NCBI GenBank assembly: GCA_028701555.1
Contig: JAQVQN010000154.1
Coordinates: 1-6,255, forward strand
Length of the DNA stretch: 6,255 nt
Source of the DNA: Kiritimatiellia bacterium
GTDB taxonomy: Bacteria > Verrucomicrobiota > Kiritimatiellia > RFP12 > UBA1067
Reading direction: 5' to 3'
Shown: positions 1-6,255 of the stretch, in pieces
Position numbering within the stretch: the first letter of the stretch is position 1
How the letters are laid out: every line of letters begins with the position of its first letter
The notes under the pieces: generated by a model
What the model was told of the DNA's origin: nothing
Seen by the model: the letters and a program-made list of their open reading frames with translations, nothing else
Databases searched by the model: none
Made by a program: the position numbers and the translations under genes

Positions 1-858
1 CCGCATCCGTTCCAACCCGAGATCGCCGCCATCATCGACGAAACGAGCATGTGCCACCTGACCGGTGGTTCAGCGCTGGCGGCAAGGCCGCTAATTTATG
101 AAGGCCGCGCCGCGCTCGGCCGCAGCGGTGCGCCGTATGGACAGTATCTGCTCTCGGATGTGCTTACCGGAAATATACCCGGGCGCCTGCAGTTTTTCCT
201 CTCGGCTTGGCGTCTTGACGATGCGCAACGGCAGGCACTCGCAGAACAGCGGCAAACCAGTTTATTGACGAAGCTAACAGGATGGTTCGGCGCCAAGGGC
301 TCCGTGCGTGTCTGGTGCTGGGCGCCGGGCTACCTCCGGCCTGACCGCGCCGATATCAGTGGCATCGCTGAAGTCACCGGTTTCAGTGCGCGTCCGGCAG
401 ATGTGGCAACCGCGCAGACAACGCCTACCGCGCTGGGACGGAGCCACGGTTTGACTAACTCTTGGGGACAGGCCGCCCAGATCAAGCCGCTGTTCACGGT
501 CGAGGCCGCGCCAGAGGAAGTCTGGGCCACTTATGCCGACGGCTCGCCAGCCGTGGCGGTACGCCGTGCCGGCAAAGGTCATGATGTGTTTGTCGGAGTG
601 CCGCAGCTCACGCCGGAGCTGGTACACTCGCTCGCCCGGTTGGCCGGCGTCCATTGCTATACCGCGCCGGGAACCTCTCTGTGGGCGGCGAACGGACTTC
701 TCTCTGTCCAGTCTCACACCAACAGCGTGTGGCGCATCGACACAGGACGGCGTAGGCGTGTCGCTGACGCGCTGGACGGAACCACGCTCGGCAAAGGGCC
801 GCTGATCAATCTCGACATGCGGCAGGGCGAAGTCCGTGTGCTGCGTATCCGCGATTAA
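1..858 (+). CDS. C-terminal part of a putative GH42-like (beta-galactosidase-like) glycoside hydrolase, 5' truncated
   Basis: The reading frame is open from the first base and ends at TAA (856-858), giving 285 residues; the catalytic barrel and start lie to the left, outside the window. The ATG at 49 is probably internal, because recognisable sequence (HPFQPEIAAIIDE) precedes it. Residues about 10-130 resemble the class-I-glutamine-amidotransferase-like (trimerisation-type) domain that follows the barrel in GH42-like enzymes: GAPYGQYLLSDVL (44-56), then FFLSAWRLDDAQRQAL (65-80) and VWCWAPGYLRP (104-114). Residues about 185-285 look like the usual closing region: GKGHDVFVGVPQLTPELV, then LARLAGVHCYT, then a small beta domain ending GEVRVLRI. 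The likely role is glycan hydrolysis, but the catalytic residues are not visible, so substrate and exact family are inference. It sits 37 bp upstream of an alpha-galactosidase on the same strand, which suggests one transcript. The assignment rests on remembered family patterns; an unclassified glycosidase-like protein is the main alternative. Confidence 0.65.
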   Translation, partial: PHPFQPEIAAIIDETSMCHLTGGSALAARPLIYEGRAALGRSGAPYGQYLLSDVLTGNIPGRLQFFLSAWRLDDAQRQALAEQRQTSLLTKLTGWFGAKGSVRVWCWAPGYLRPDRADISGIAEVTGFSARPADVATAQTTPTALGRSHGLTNSWGQAAQIKPLFTVEAAPEEVWATYADGSPAVAVRRAGKGHDVFVGVPQLTPELVHSLARLAGVHCYTAPGTSLWAANGLLSVQSHTNSVWRIDTGRRRRVADALDGTTLGKGPLINLDMRQGEVRVLRIRD

Positions 859-881
859 ACAAAGCTATGGCAAATCTCGAT

Positions 882-888
882 AAAGGAA
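882..888 (+). promoter_or_regulatory. Shine-Dalgarno for the GH27 gene
   Basis: AAAGGAA lies 7-8 nt upstream of the ATG at 896, which is good spacing for ribosome binding. It fixes 896 as the start in preference to the in-frame ATG two codons downstream (902). The rest of the 37-bp gap after the upstream glycosidase shows no convincing -35/-10 pair and no terminator hairpin, so the two genes are probably co-transcribed. Confidence 0.7.
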
Positions 889-895
889 TCGTTTC

Positions 896-2854
896 ATGCG
901 TATGCTGCGGTTAGCCGCATTGTGCTTGACACTGTTCGTGCGCCAGGCGCGCGCGGAAAAGACTGTGTGGCTGGACGAGTTCGACATCACGCACATGACC
1001 TGCGCGGAAGAACGGCCTCAGACCAACCGCACCGTCAACGGCAACTCTTTTAAGATCGCACGCAAGCGTTTCACCCGCGGCGTGGGAACCCATGCCGAAA
1101 GCTGGTACGCACTCGACATCCAGGGACAAGCGCTTGCTTTTCAGGCAACCGTCGGCCTTGATGACGAGGAACTGACCCGCGGCAAGGGCTCGGTTATCTT
1201 TAGAGTCTACGCCGACAACCGTCTCGCTGCCGACTCGGGAGTGATGCGCTCGCGGCAGCCGCCTGCCACCATCAAGGCCGACCTGTCCGGCGCACGGCGC
1301 GTGATTCTGCACGTTTCGGACGCAGGGGACGGCGACGATCATGACCATGCCGACTGGTGCGACGCCTTTTTCACACTCAAGGCCGGGACGGCTTTGAACC
1401 CCGTGACCGGCCCGCTCTGTGAGCAGTTGGGCATCCTGACGCCGCCCGCGCCACCATCGCCGCGCATCAACGGGCCGCGTATACTAGGATCGCGTCCGGG
1501 CAACCCGGTCTTGTTCGCGATCCCCGCCACCGGCGAGCCGCCGCTAATTTACGATGCCGACAACCTGCCAAAAGGGCTTACCGTTGACCGCGCCTCAGGC
1601 GTTATATCCGGCTCGGTCTCGCAACCAGGCGCGTATGACGTAGACTTGTCTGCTTCCAACTCCCACGGCGAAGCCCGGCGCACGCTGCGTCTTGAGATCG
1701 GCCAGCGTCTTTCGCTGACCCCGCCGATGGGATGGAACTCGTGGAACTGTTACGCCGATAAGGTCACCGACGCCAAAATCCGTCGTGCCGCTCTGAGCAT
1801 GGTCGAGAGTGGTTTGAGTCGGCATGGCTGGTCTTATGTCAACATCGACGACTACTGGCAGACCTCTCCCGGCGAAAAGCACGACGAGACCCTAATGGGG
1901 CCTGCCCGCGGCTCGGATGGCCGCATCTTGCCCAACCGGCGCTTTCCGAACATGCTTGCCTTGTGCGATTACGTCCACGGTCTAGGCTTGAAAATCGGCA
2001 TCTACTCCTCGCCCGGCCCCCTCACCTGCGGCGGTTGCGTCGGCAGTTGGGAGCACGAACAGATCGACGCGCAGACTTATGCCGACTGGGGCTTCGATTA
2101 CCTGAAATATGACTGGTGCAGTTATGTGCGCGTTGCAGGCGGCGATCGCCTGAAACACATGACCCGTCCTTATTTGTCCATGTCCACTGCGCTGCGCGCG
2201 CAGAAAAGGGACATCGTTTTCAGCCTCTGCCAGTACGGTATGGCGCATGTCTCAGCCTGGGGCCGCCAAGTCGGCGGCCACTGCTGGCGCACCACCCCGG
2301 ACATTGTCGATACCTGGGAAAGCATGAGCAAGATTGCTGACGCGCAGGACGGCCTGGAACTGTTTGCCGGACCAGGCGGATGGAACGACCCCGACATGCT
2401 CGTGGTCGGCACCGTCGGCTGGGGCAACCCGCATCCGACACGCCTCACGCCCAATGAGCAGTATACCCATATATCTCTATGGTGCCTGCTCAGCGCGCCT
2501 TTGTTGATCGGTTGCGACATGTCAAAACTGGATGACTTCACCCTCAATCTGCTGACCAATGACGAAGTCTTGGCGGTCAACCAGGACCCGCTCGGCAGAC
2601 AGGCCGCCCGCATCATGAGGAACGACGCCGTAGAGCTATGGGCCAAACCCATGTCCGACGGATCAGTTGCGGCAGGCATTTTCAACCGCAGCATGCTGAA
2701 AGCCGATCTGGCGATCGATTTCAAGACTCTCGGCCTGACCGGTCCGCAGCACGTACGCGACCTCTGGCGCCAAAAAGACCTCGGCGTTCATGAAAATATT
2801 TTCAAGACCGTTATCCTCGGCCGCGCCGTCTGCCTCATCCGCCTCGCGCCATAA
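896..2854 (+). CDS. Secreted NPCBM-Ig-GH27 alpha-galactosidase
   Basis: A 652-residue exported enzyme expected to release terminal alpha-linked galactose by the GH27 retaining mechanism. Residues 1-20 form a short Sec signal peptide (MRMLR, hydrophobic LAALCLTLFV, then ARA|E cleavage). Residues about 22-162 are an NPCBM carbohydrate-binding module (RGVGTHAES, VGLDDE, GDGDDHDHADWCDAFF). Residues about 192-269 are a He_PIG-type Ig domain (LPKGLTVDRASGVISGSVSQPG). The GH27 barrel starts at LTPPMGWNSW (274-283) and is followed by a C-terminal beta domain. By alignment to human alpha-galactosidase A, the nucleophile is D406 (KYDWC) and the acid/base is D469 (WRTTPDIVD). W283, D318/D319, Y370, K404, R465 and D500 are also retained, and C378-C408 can form the conserved disulfide. 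Keeping the IDD pair argues against beta-L-arabinopyranosidase. CQYG (445-448) occupies the substrate-recognition loop, as in bacterial alpha-galactosidases. The fold and family are certain; the natural substrate is not shown. Confidence 0.93.
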   Translation: MRMLRLAALCLTLFVRQARAEKTVWLDEFDITHMTCAEERPQTNRTVNGNSFKIARKRFTRGVGTHAESWYALDIQGQALAFQATVGLDDEELTRGKGSVIFRVYADNRLAADSGVMRSRQPPATIKADLSGARRVILHVSDAGDGDDHDHADWCDAFFTLKAGTALNPVTGPLCEQLGILTPPAPPSPRINGPRILGSRPGNPVLFAIPATGEPPLIYDADNLPKGLTVDRASGVISGSVSQPGAYDVDLSASNSHGEARRTLRLEIGQRLSLTPPMGWNSWNCYADKVTDAKIRRAALSMVESGLSRHGWSYVNIDDYWQTSPGEKHDETLMGPARGSDGRILPNRRFPNMLALCDYVHGLGLKIGIYSSPGPLTCGGCVGSWEHEQIDAQTYADWGFDYLKYDWCSYVRVAGGDRLKHMTRPYLSMSTALRAQKRDIVFSLCQYGMAHVSAWGRQVGGHCWRTTPDIVDTWESMSKIADAQDGLELFAGPGGWNDPDMLVVGTVGWGNPHPTRLTPNEQYTHISLWCLLSAPLLIGCDMSKLDDFTLNLLTNDEVLAVNQDPLGRQAARIMRNDAVELWAKPMSDGSVAAGIFNRSMLKADLAIDFKTLGLTGPQHVRDLWRQKDLGVHENIFKTVILGRAVCLIRLAP

Positions 2855-2862
2855 CGTCTCGT

Positions 2863-2891
2863 TTGCGCCGTTTCAGGCCTTTTGCTAGACT
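2863..2891 (+). promoter_or_regulatory. Probable sigma-70-type promoter for recN
   Basis: A -35-like TTGCGC (2863-2868) is separated by exactly 17 bp from a -10-like TAGACT (2886-2891), in the 44-bp gap between the GH27 stop and the recN ATG. Each hexamer matches four of the six consensus bases, and TTTTGC just before the -10 is T-rich. Transcription would be expected to start about 7-8 bp beyond the -10, at 2898-2899, which is the recN start codon itself. This is a prediction from spacing and consensus only. I saw no recognisable LexA/SOS operator. Confidence 0.5.
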
Positions 2892-2898
2892 GCCTACC

Positions 2899-4572
2899 AT
2901 GCTTTCGCATTTGTCTGTAAAAAATCTGGCCATCGTCGAAGAGGTTCGCGTCAACTTCGGCCCCGGCCTGAACATCATAACCGGCGAAACCGGTGCTGGC
3001 AAATCCGTGCTGATGGGTTCGCTGGATCTTGTGCTGGGTGGCCGCGCCGACAAATCCGCCATACGTGAAGGTGCCTCCGAAGCCTGGGTCGAAGCATGTT
3101 TCAACCTGTCTGACACCAATGCGGCAGATACCTTGCTAGAACAATCCGGCCTGCCCTCTTGCGAGGAAGGCACACTGTTGGTGCGTCGTTCCATATCAAT
3201 TTCTGGATCCGGTCGTTGCCTGGTCAATGACGCCCCTGCCACGGTGCAGACTTTGCGCAAGCTAGGCAACCTGCTGGTCGATATCCACGGCCCCAACGAC
3301 CACCAGTCCCTGCTGGACCAGAACTTTCAACGCGATGTGCTGGATGCCTACGGCCATTGCGGCGCAGTGCTTACAGCTTATCAGGTTGTATGGAGTGATC
3401 TGAAAGACATGGAGACCCGGCTGCGGTCCTTGACTGGCGACAGCGCCGACATCGCCGCCGAAATCGACCGTCTGCAGTACATTGTGGATGAAATCAACCA
3501 GGCTGGCCTGACCGAGTCTGACGAGACCGACCTTGTCCAACAACATGCCGAAGCCGCCAATGCCGAGCAGATCCTGTCACTGGGCGGCGAGATCGCCAGC
3601 GCGCTTAACGACAGCGACTCCTCGGTCTTCGACCTGCTTGTTAACATACAGACGCGGCTCGCTGAACTTGCGCACGTCCTGCCTGCCGCCGCAGAGTGGC
3701 GCAATGATTTGCAGGGCACGGCGGTCCAGATTCAGGAAACCGGGCGAGCCATCAACGAACTGCTGAGCCGTATCGAGAATGACCCCGACAACCTGCGCCG
3801 CCTGGAAGAACGTATGGCCGCAGTGCAAAAGCTCAAACGCAAATACGGCCACACCGTTCAAGACATAATCGCGACTCGCGATAAAAACGAGGCGCGTCTG
3901 AACGATCTTGCCACCCGCACTGAACAGGTGGAGCGGCTTCAGCAAGAGATCGCGGCACTGAAAAAGCATCTGGCTGATAAAGCCGCTGCCCTCACAGTGG
4001 CCCGCACTAAAGCCGCCGGCAAACTGGCACGCGCCATTACGGCTGAACTGCACGGACTGGGCTTCATGAAATCCGGCTTCGCGGTGGATCTGGCCGCATG
4101 CGAACCTGCGCCTGAAGGCGCGGACACCGTATCCTTCGGATTTGCGCCTAATCCGGGCGAACCGATGCGCGCTCTCAAAGCCATCGCCTCCAGCGGCGAA
4201 ATCGCGCGCGTCATGCTGGCCGTTAAAACCGTTCTGGCGGCACACGACAGCATACCAGTGCTGGTTTTCGACGAGATCGACGCCAACATCGGCGGCGAGG
4301 TAGGACGATCCGTCGGCCAGAAGATGCGCCGTGTCGCCGAAAGCCATCAAGTCATCTCAATCACACATTTGCCGCAATCCGCCGTATACGGGCGGCAGCA
4401 CTTTGTGGTCACAAAAGATGTGGTCAAAGGCCGCACCAAGATGCAAATAACGGCTTTGAACACTGCTGGCCGTGTCGACGAGATCGCCCGCATGCTGGGC
4501 GGCAAAGGCCTGACCAGCGTCATCGAAAGCCACGCCCGCGAGCTGCTTGACTCTGCCAGCCCCCATAACTAA
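2899..4572 (+). CDS. recN: DNA repair protein RecN (SMC-like ATPase)
   Basis: RecN is a cytoplasmic SMC-like ATPase that acts early in RecA-dependent repair of double-strand breaks. The 557-residue length is normal for the family. Its N-terminus MLSHLSVKNLAIVEEV matches the classic RecN start, so ATG 2899 is chosen over the in-frame TTG at 2863, which would add 12 atypical residues and lies in the putative -35. Motifs: Walker A GETGAGKS (29-36); the RecN-typical DIHGPNDHQSLLD (128-140), with Q136; a long helical coiled-coil region at about 160-385 containing YIVDEINQAGL and AEAANAEQI; the ABC signature ASSGEIAR (430-437); Walker B VLVFDEID (454-461) with catalytic E459; and the switch histidine H490 in ITHLPQSA. 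The signature has Ser where RecN usually has Gly (ASGGELSR), and the D-loop reads ANIGGEVG. No Shine-Dalgarno is visible and the ATG lies at the predicted transcription start. Its neighbours are unrelated to repair, so it is probably its own unit. Confidence 0.96.
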   Translation: MLSHLSVKNLAIVEEVRVNFGPGLNIITGETGAGKSVLMGSLDLVLGGRADKSAIREGASEAWVEACFNLSDTNAADTLLEQSGLPSCEEGTLLVRRSISISGSGRCLVNDAPATVQTLRKLGNLLVDIHGPNDHQSLLDQNFQRDVLDAYGHCGAVLTAYQVVWSDLKDMETRLRSLTGDSADIAAEIDRLQYIVDEINQAGLTESDETDLVQQHAEAANAEQILSLGGEIASALNDSDSSVFDLLVNIQTRLAELAHVLPAAAEWRNDLQGTAVQIQETGRAINELLSRIENDPDNLRRLEERMAAVQKLKRKYGHTVQDIIATRDKNEARLNDLATRTEQVERLQQEIAALKKHLADKAAALTVARTKAAGKLARAITAELHGLGFMKSGFAVDLAACEPAPEGADTVSFGFAPNPGEPMRALKAIASSGEIARVMLAVKTVLAAHDSIPVLVFDEIDANIGGEVGRSVGQKMRRVAESHQVISITHLPQSAVYGRQHFVVTKDVVKGRTKMQITALNTAGRVDEIARMLGGKGLTSVIESHARELLDSASPHN

Positions 4573-4585
4573 CCCAACTCTCATA

Positions 4586-6255
4586 TCATTCCGCGCCAGT
4601 ATCGCGCTCTAGGCTGAAGAGGCTGTACAACACCGGCACAAGAATCAGAGTTACGATAGTGGCGCATGTGAGCCCGCCGATCACGGTCACGCCCATCGGT
4701 TTCCACGTCTCGGAGCCCTCGCCCCCTGCCAAAGCCAGCGGCAGCATGCCGCATATCGTGGTCAGCGTGGTTATCAGCACCGGACGCAGACGCAGCTTGC
4801 ATCCGTGAAGGATCGCGTCCAGCAGCGCTTCGCCGCGCGCGCGGGTCTGGTTGATGGTGTCCACCAGCACGATGCCGTTGTTCACGCCGGTGCCGACCAG
4901 CAGGATGATCCCGATCACGCTGAACATGTTAAAGGTCATGCCGCAACTGAACAACCCCAGCAGCACACCGGAAAAGGCGAACGGCAAAGCCAAGAAGATC
5001 ACGAACGGATGCAGCAGCGACTCGAACTGCGCGGCCATCACCATATACACCAGCACCAGACTTAAAACCGTCAGCCATGTCAGATCTGCAAAGGCCTCGG
5101 CCTGTTCTTTGACCATACCGCCGTAGGCTACACGCATACCCGCCGGCAGCACAATCTCGTCCTCAATCCGTTGCTGAATGTCGGCTGCGACATCCCCGAT
5201 GGATCGCCCGAAATAGTCCACCTCGACCGCGACCATGCGCTCCTGATCCTTGCGCTCGATATTAAGCGGCCCGAGATCCTGCACCACCTCGGTGATCGTG
5301 TCAACCCGTACCCGCCGACCGCCGGGCAAGACCACCTCCGAGTTCAGAATGTCCGCCAGTTCACCGCGCCGCGCCTCTTGCAAACGCATGAAAAACCAGT
5401 ACTCGTTCTCGCCTTCGCGGTAGTCGGAAGCCTCTTTGCCGTAGAACAGCGTGCGGACCGTGCCCACCACATCAGAAACATTCAGACCCAACGTCGCAAG
5501 TTTCATACGGTCAACCTTGACCAGCAGCTCCGGCCGACCCTCGTCCATGCTGATGCTGGCGTCTTTCGCGCCAGGCACATTTTCGCACAAACCTTTAATC
5601 TCTTCAGCCACGCGGCGCGATTCTTTAAGGTCATGACCCAGTATTTCGACCACGATCGGCTTGCCGGCCCCGCTGAAACGCCCCATCTGCCGGTTGACAG
5701 TCGTCATGTGCGTCTTGACGAATTCCGGCCGCTTCCGCAGTTCGTCAAGCAACTTACGGCCAGCGTCGCGGGCGCTGAACCTACGCCTGTCCATAGGTAT
5801 GAGCTTGAATTCGGTACGCCCGATGTGCGAGCCCTGGCGCGATGATCCGAATTTGGAATCACCGCAGCGCCAGCGCGCGTTGACTATGTTATCCGCACCA
5901 ATCAAGGCCACCCCGCTCTCCCTGATCTCCTCGCAAATACGCGCCGTCTCCTCCACGCGCGTGCCCGGCGCTAGCTCGAACTGGATCGACAAATCTCCGG
6001 AATCCGTATCCGGCGAGAACTCCGATCCGATCAGCGGGAAAAGCGCCAGCGAAAAGCAGAGTGTCGCAAACGCCGCCAGACACACTGTCCCCCGATGCCG
6101 CAGACCAAAACTCAGCACTCTCCCATACGCGTTTTCCACGCGTACAAACATGGCTTCACTCCACCGGTATGAGATGCGTCCCACCCAGCCACCTCCAACC
6201 TCTCCTCGGTTCTCGCGCAGCAGCTTAGAAGCCAGCATCGGCGTTAACATCAAAG
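4586..6255 (-). CDS. RND-family efflux permease, C-terminal half (5' end outside window)
   Basis: An inner-membrane proton-driven RND exporter. The stop TGA is at 4588-4586 and the frame runs off the right edge, so about half of a protein of roughly 1,000 residues is seen. Residues are numbered from the codon at 6253. LTPMLASKLL (3-12) is the end of TM6, followed by a cytoplasmic linker. TM7 is at about 56-76. The second periplasmic (porter/docking) domain spans about 77-388 and opens with GSEFSPDTDSGDL. TM8-TM12 lie at about 389-545, with the hallmarks MAAQFESLLHPFVI (406-419), GVNNGIVLVDTIN (456-468) and RLRPVLITTLTTICGMLPLA (488-507). Asn458 sits where AcrB has Lys940; a VNN motif there is common in other RND branches. 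The TM4 aspartates lie beyond the edge. A membrane-fusion protein and a TolC-like channel would be expected to the right. Substrate cannot be told; the long soluble domain and sequence style suggest a drug/HAE-type pump rather than SecDF. Confidence 0.93.
   Translation of the reverse strand, partial: LMLTPMLASKLLRENRGEVGGGWVGRISYRWSEAMFVRVENAYGRVLSFGLRHRGTVCLAAFATLCFSLALFPLIGSEFSPDTDSGDLSIQFELAPGTRVEETARICEEIRESGVALIGADNIVNARWRCGDSKFGSSRQGSHIGRTEFKLIPMDRRRFSARDAGRKLLDELRKRPEFVKTHMTTVNRQMGRFSGAGKPIVVEILGHDLKESRRVAEEIKGLCENVPGAKDASISMDEGRPELLVKVDRMKLATLGLNVSDVVGTVRTLFYGKEASDYREGENEYWFFMRLQEARRGELADILNSEVVLPGGRRVRVDTITEVVQDLGPLNIERKDQERMVAVEVDYFGRSIGDVAADIQQRIEDEIVLPAGMRVAYGGMVKEQAEAFADLTWLTVLSLVLVYMVMAAQFESLLHPFVIFLALPFAFSGVLLGLFSCGMTFNMFSVIGIILLVGTGVNNGIVLVDTINQTRARGEALLDAILHGCKLRLRPVLITTLTTICGMLPLALAGGEGSETWKPMGVTVIGGLTCATIVTLILVPVLYSLFSLERDTGAE

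Noticed and set aside
878..891. Small hairpin CGAT-AAAGGA-ATCG displaying the Shine-Dalgarno in its loop
   Set aside because: A 4-bp stem that does not extend further is at chance level, and nothing else indicates a translational switch.
896..955. Cys10 of the GH27 N-terminus as a lipobox cysteine
   Set aside because: The residues before it are AAL, with Leu at -1 rather than Gly/Ala/Ser, and it lies too early in the signal sequence. The ARA|E site at residue 20 fits ordinary signal peptidase cleavage.
2136..2152. Palindrome CAGGCG-GCGAT-CGCCTG containing the cyanobacterial HIP1 octamer GCGATCGC
   Set aside because: I saw only one copy of the octamer in the window, inside the GH27 coding sequence where the codons explain it. 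There is no following U-tract and no sign of a repeat family.
2170..2724. 184-codon minus-strand open frame opposite the GH27 catalytic domain
   Set aside because: It is antisense to conserved active-site sequence; its low-complexity Ser/Ala/Arg-rich translation looks like a shadow frame.
2863..2898. In-frame TTG start adding 12 residues (MRRFRPFARLPT) to RecN
   Set aside because: The extension does not match the RecN family N-terminus, has no Shine-Dalgarno, and overlaps the predicted -35/-10 promoter. ATG 2899 gives the classic start.
3577..4350. 257-codon minus-strand open frame opposite recN
   Set aside because: It lies wholly antisense to a highly conserved recN, shows no recognisable domain, and long antisense frames are expected in GC-rich coding DNA.
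4531..4570. GCTG...CAGC inverted repeat near the recN stop as a terminator
   Set aside because: Only four base pairs can form, and no T-run follows.
5171..5845. 224-codon plus-strand open frame opposite the RND periplasmic domain
   Set aside because: It is the reverse-strand shadow of a clearly conserved RND domain, with no family hallmarks of its own.
6248..6253. TTG/ATG codons at the right edge as a start for the RND gene
   Set aside because: The sequence there (LTPMLASKLL) is the conserved end of TM6, in the middle of RND proteins. The gene continues beyond the window.

Overview
This 6.25 kb window is a dense, fairly GC-rich bacterial chromosomal segment with four protein genes and almost no intergenic space. 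The best guess for the source is the Planctomycetota-Verrucomicrobiota-Lentisphaerota group (Lentisphaerota, Kiritimatiellota or Verrucomicrobiota). Three things point that way: an exported NPCBM-Ig-GH27 glycosidase, a neighbouring large GH42-like glycosidase of a kind I associate with these phyla, and a RecN with atypical ATPase motifs (ASSGEIAR and FDEIDANIGGEVG). This placement comes from remembered motif patterns, not a search, and is tentative.

Layout from left to right. Positions 1-858 (+) hold the C-terminal 285 residues of a large putative glycoside hydrolase whose start lies outside the window. After a 37-bp gap with a clear Shine-Dalgarno, 896-2854 (+) encodes a complete secreted GH27 alpha-galactosidase with all recognised active-site residues in place. 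A probable promoter at 2863-2891 drives recN (2899-4572, +), whose ATG lies where transcription should begin, so its mRNA is probably leaderless. recN ends 13 bp from the stop codon of a convergent gene on the minus strand. That gene (4586-6255, -) is the C-terminal half of an RND-family efflux permease and is cut by the right edge.

The genes form three functional units. The two glycosidases look like a co-transcribed carbohydrate-degradation pair, perhaps for galactose-containing plant or host glycans. recN is a housekeeping double-strand-break repair gene with its own promoter. The RND permease belongs to a separate minus-strand unit whose adaptor and outer-membrane partners, if present, would lie to the right. 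I found no RNA gene, mobile element, CRISPR array or repeat family, and no stretch over 300 bases lacks a gene. I also found no convincing new biological system. The observations most worth checking are the putative leaderless recN promoter and the non-canonical RecN ABC signature.
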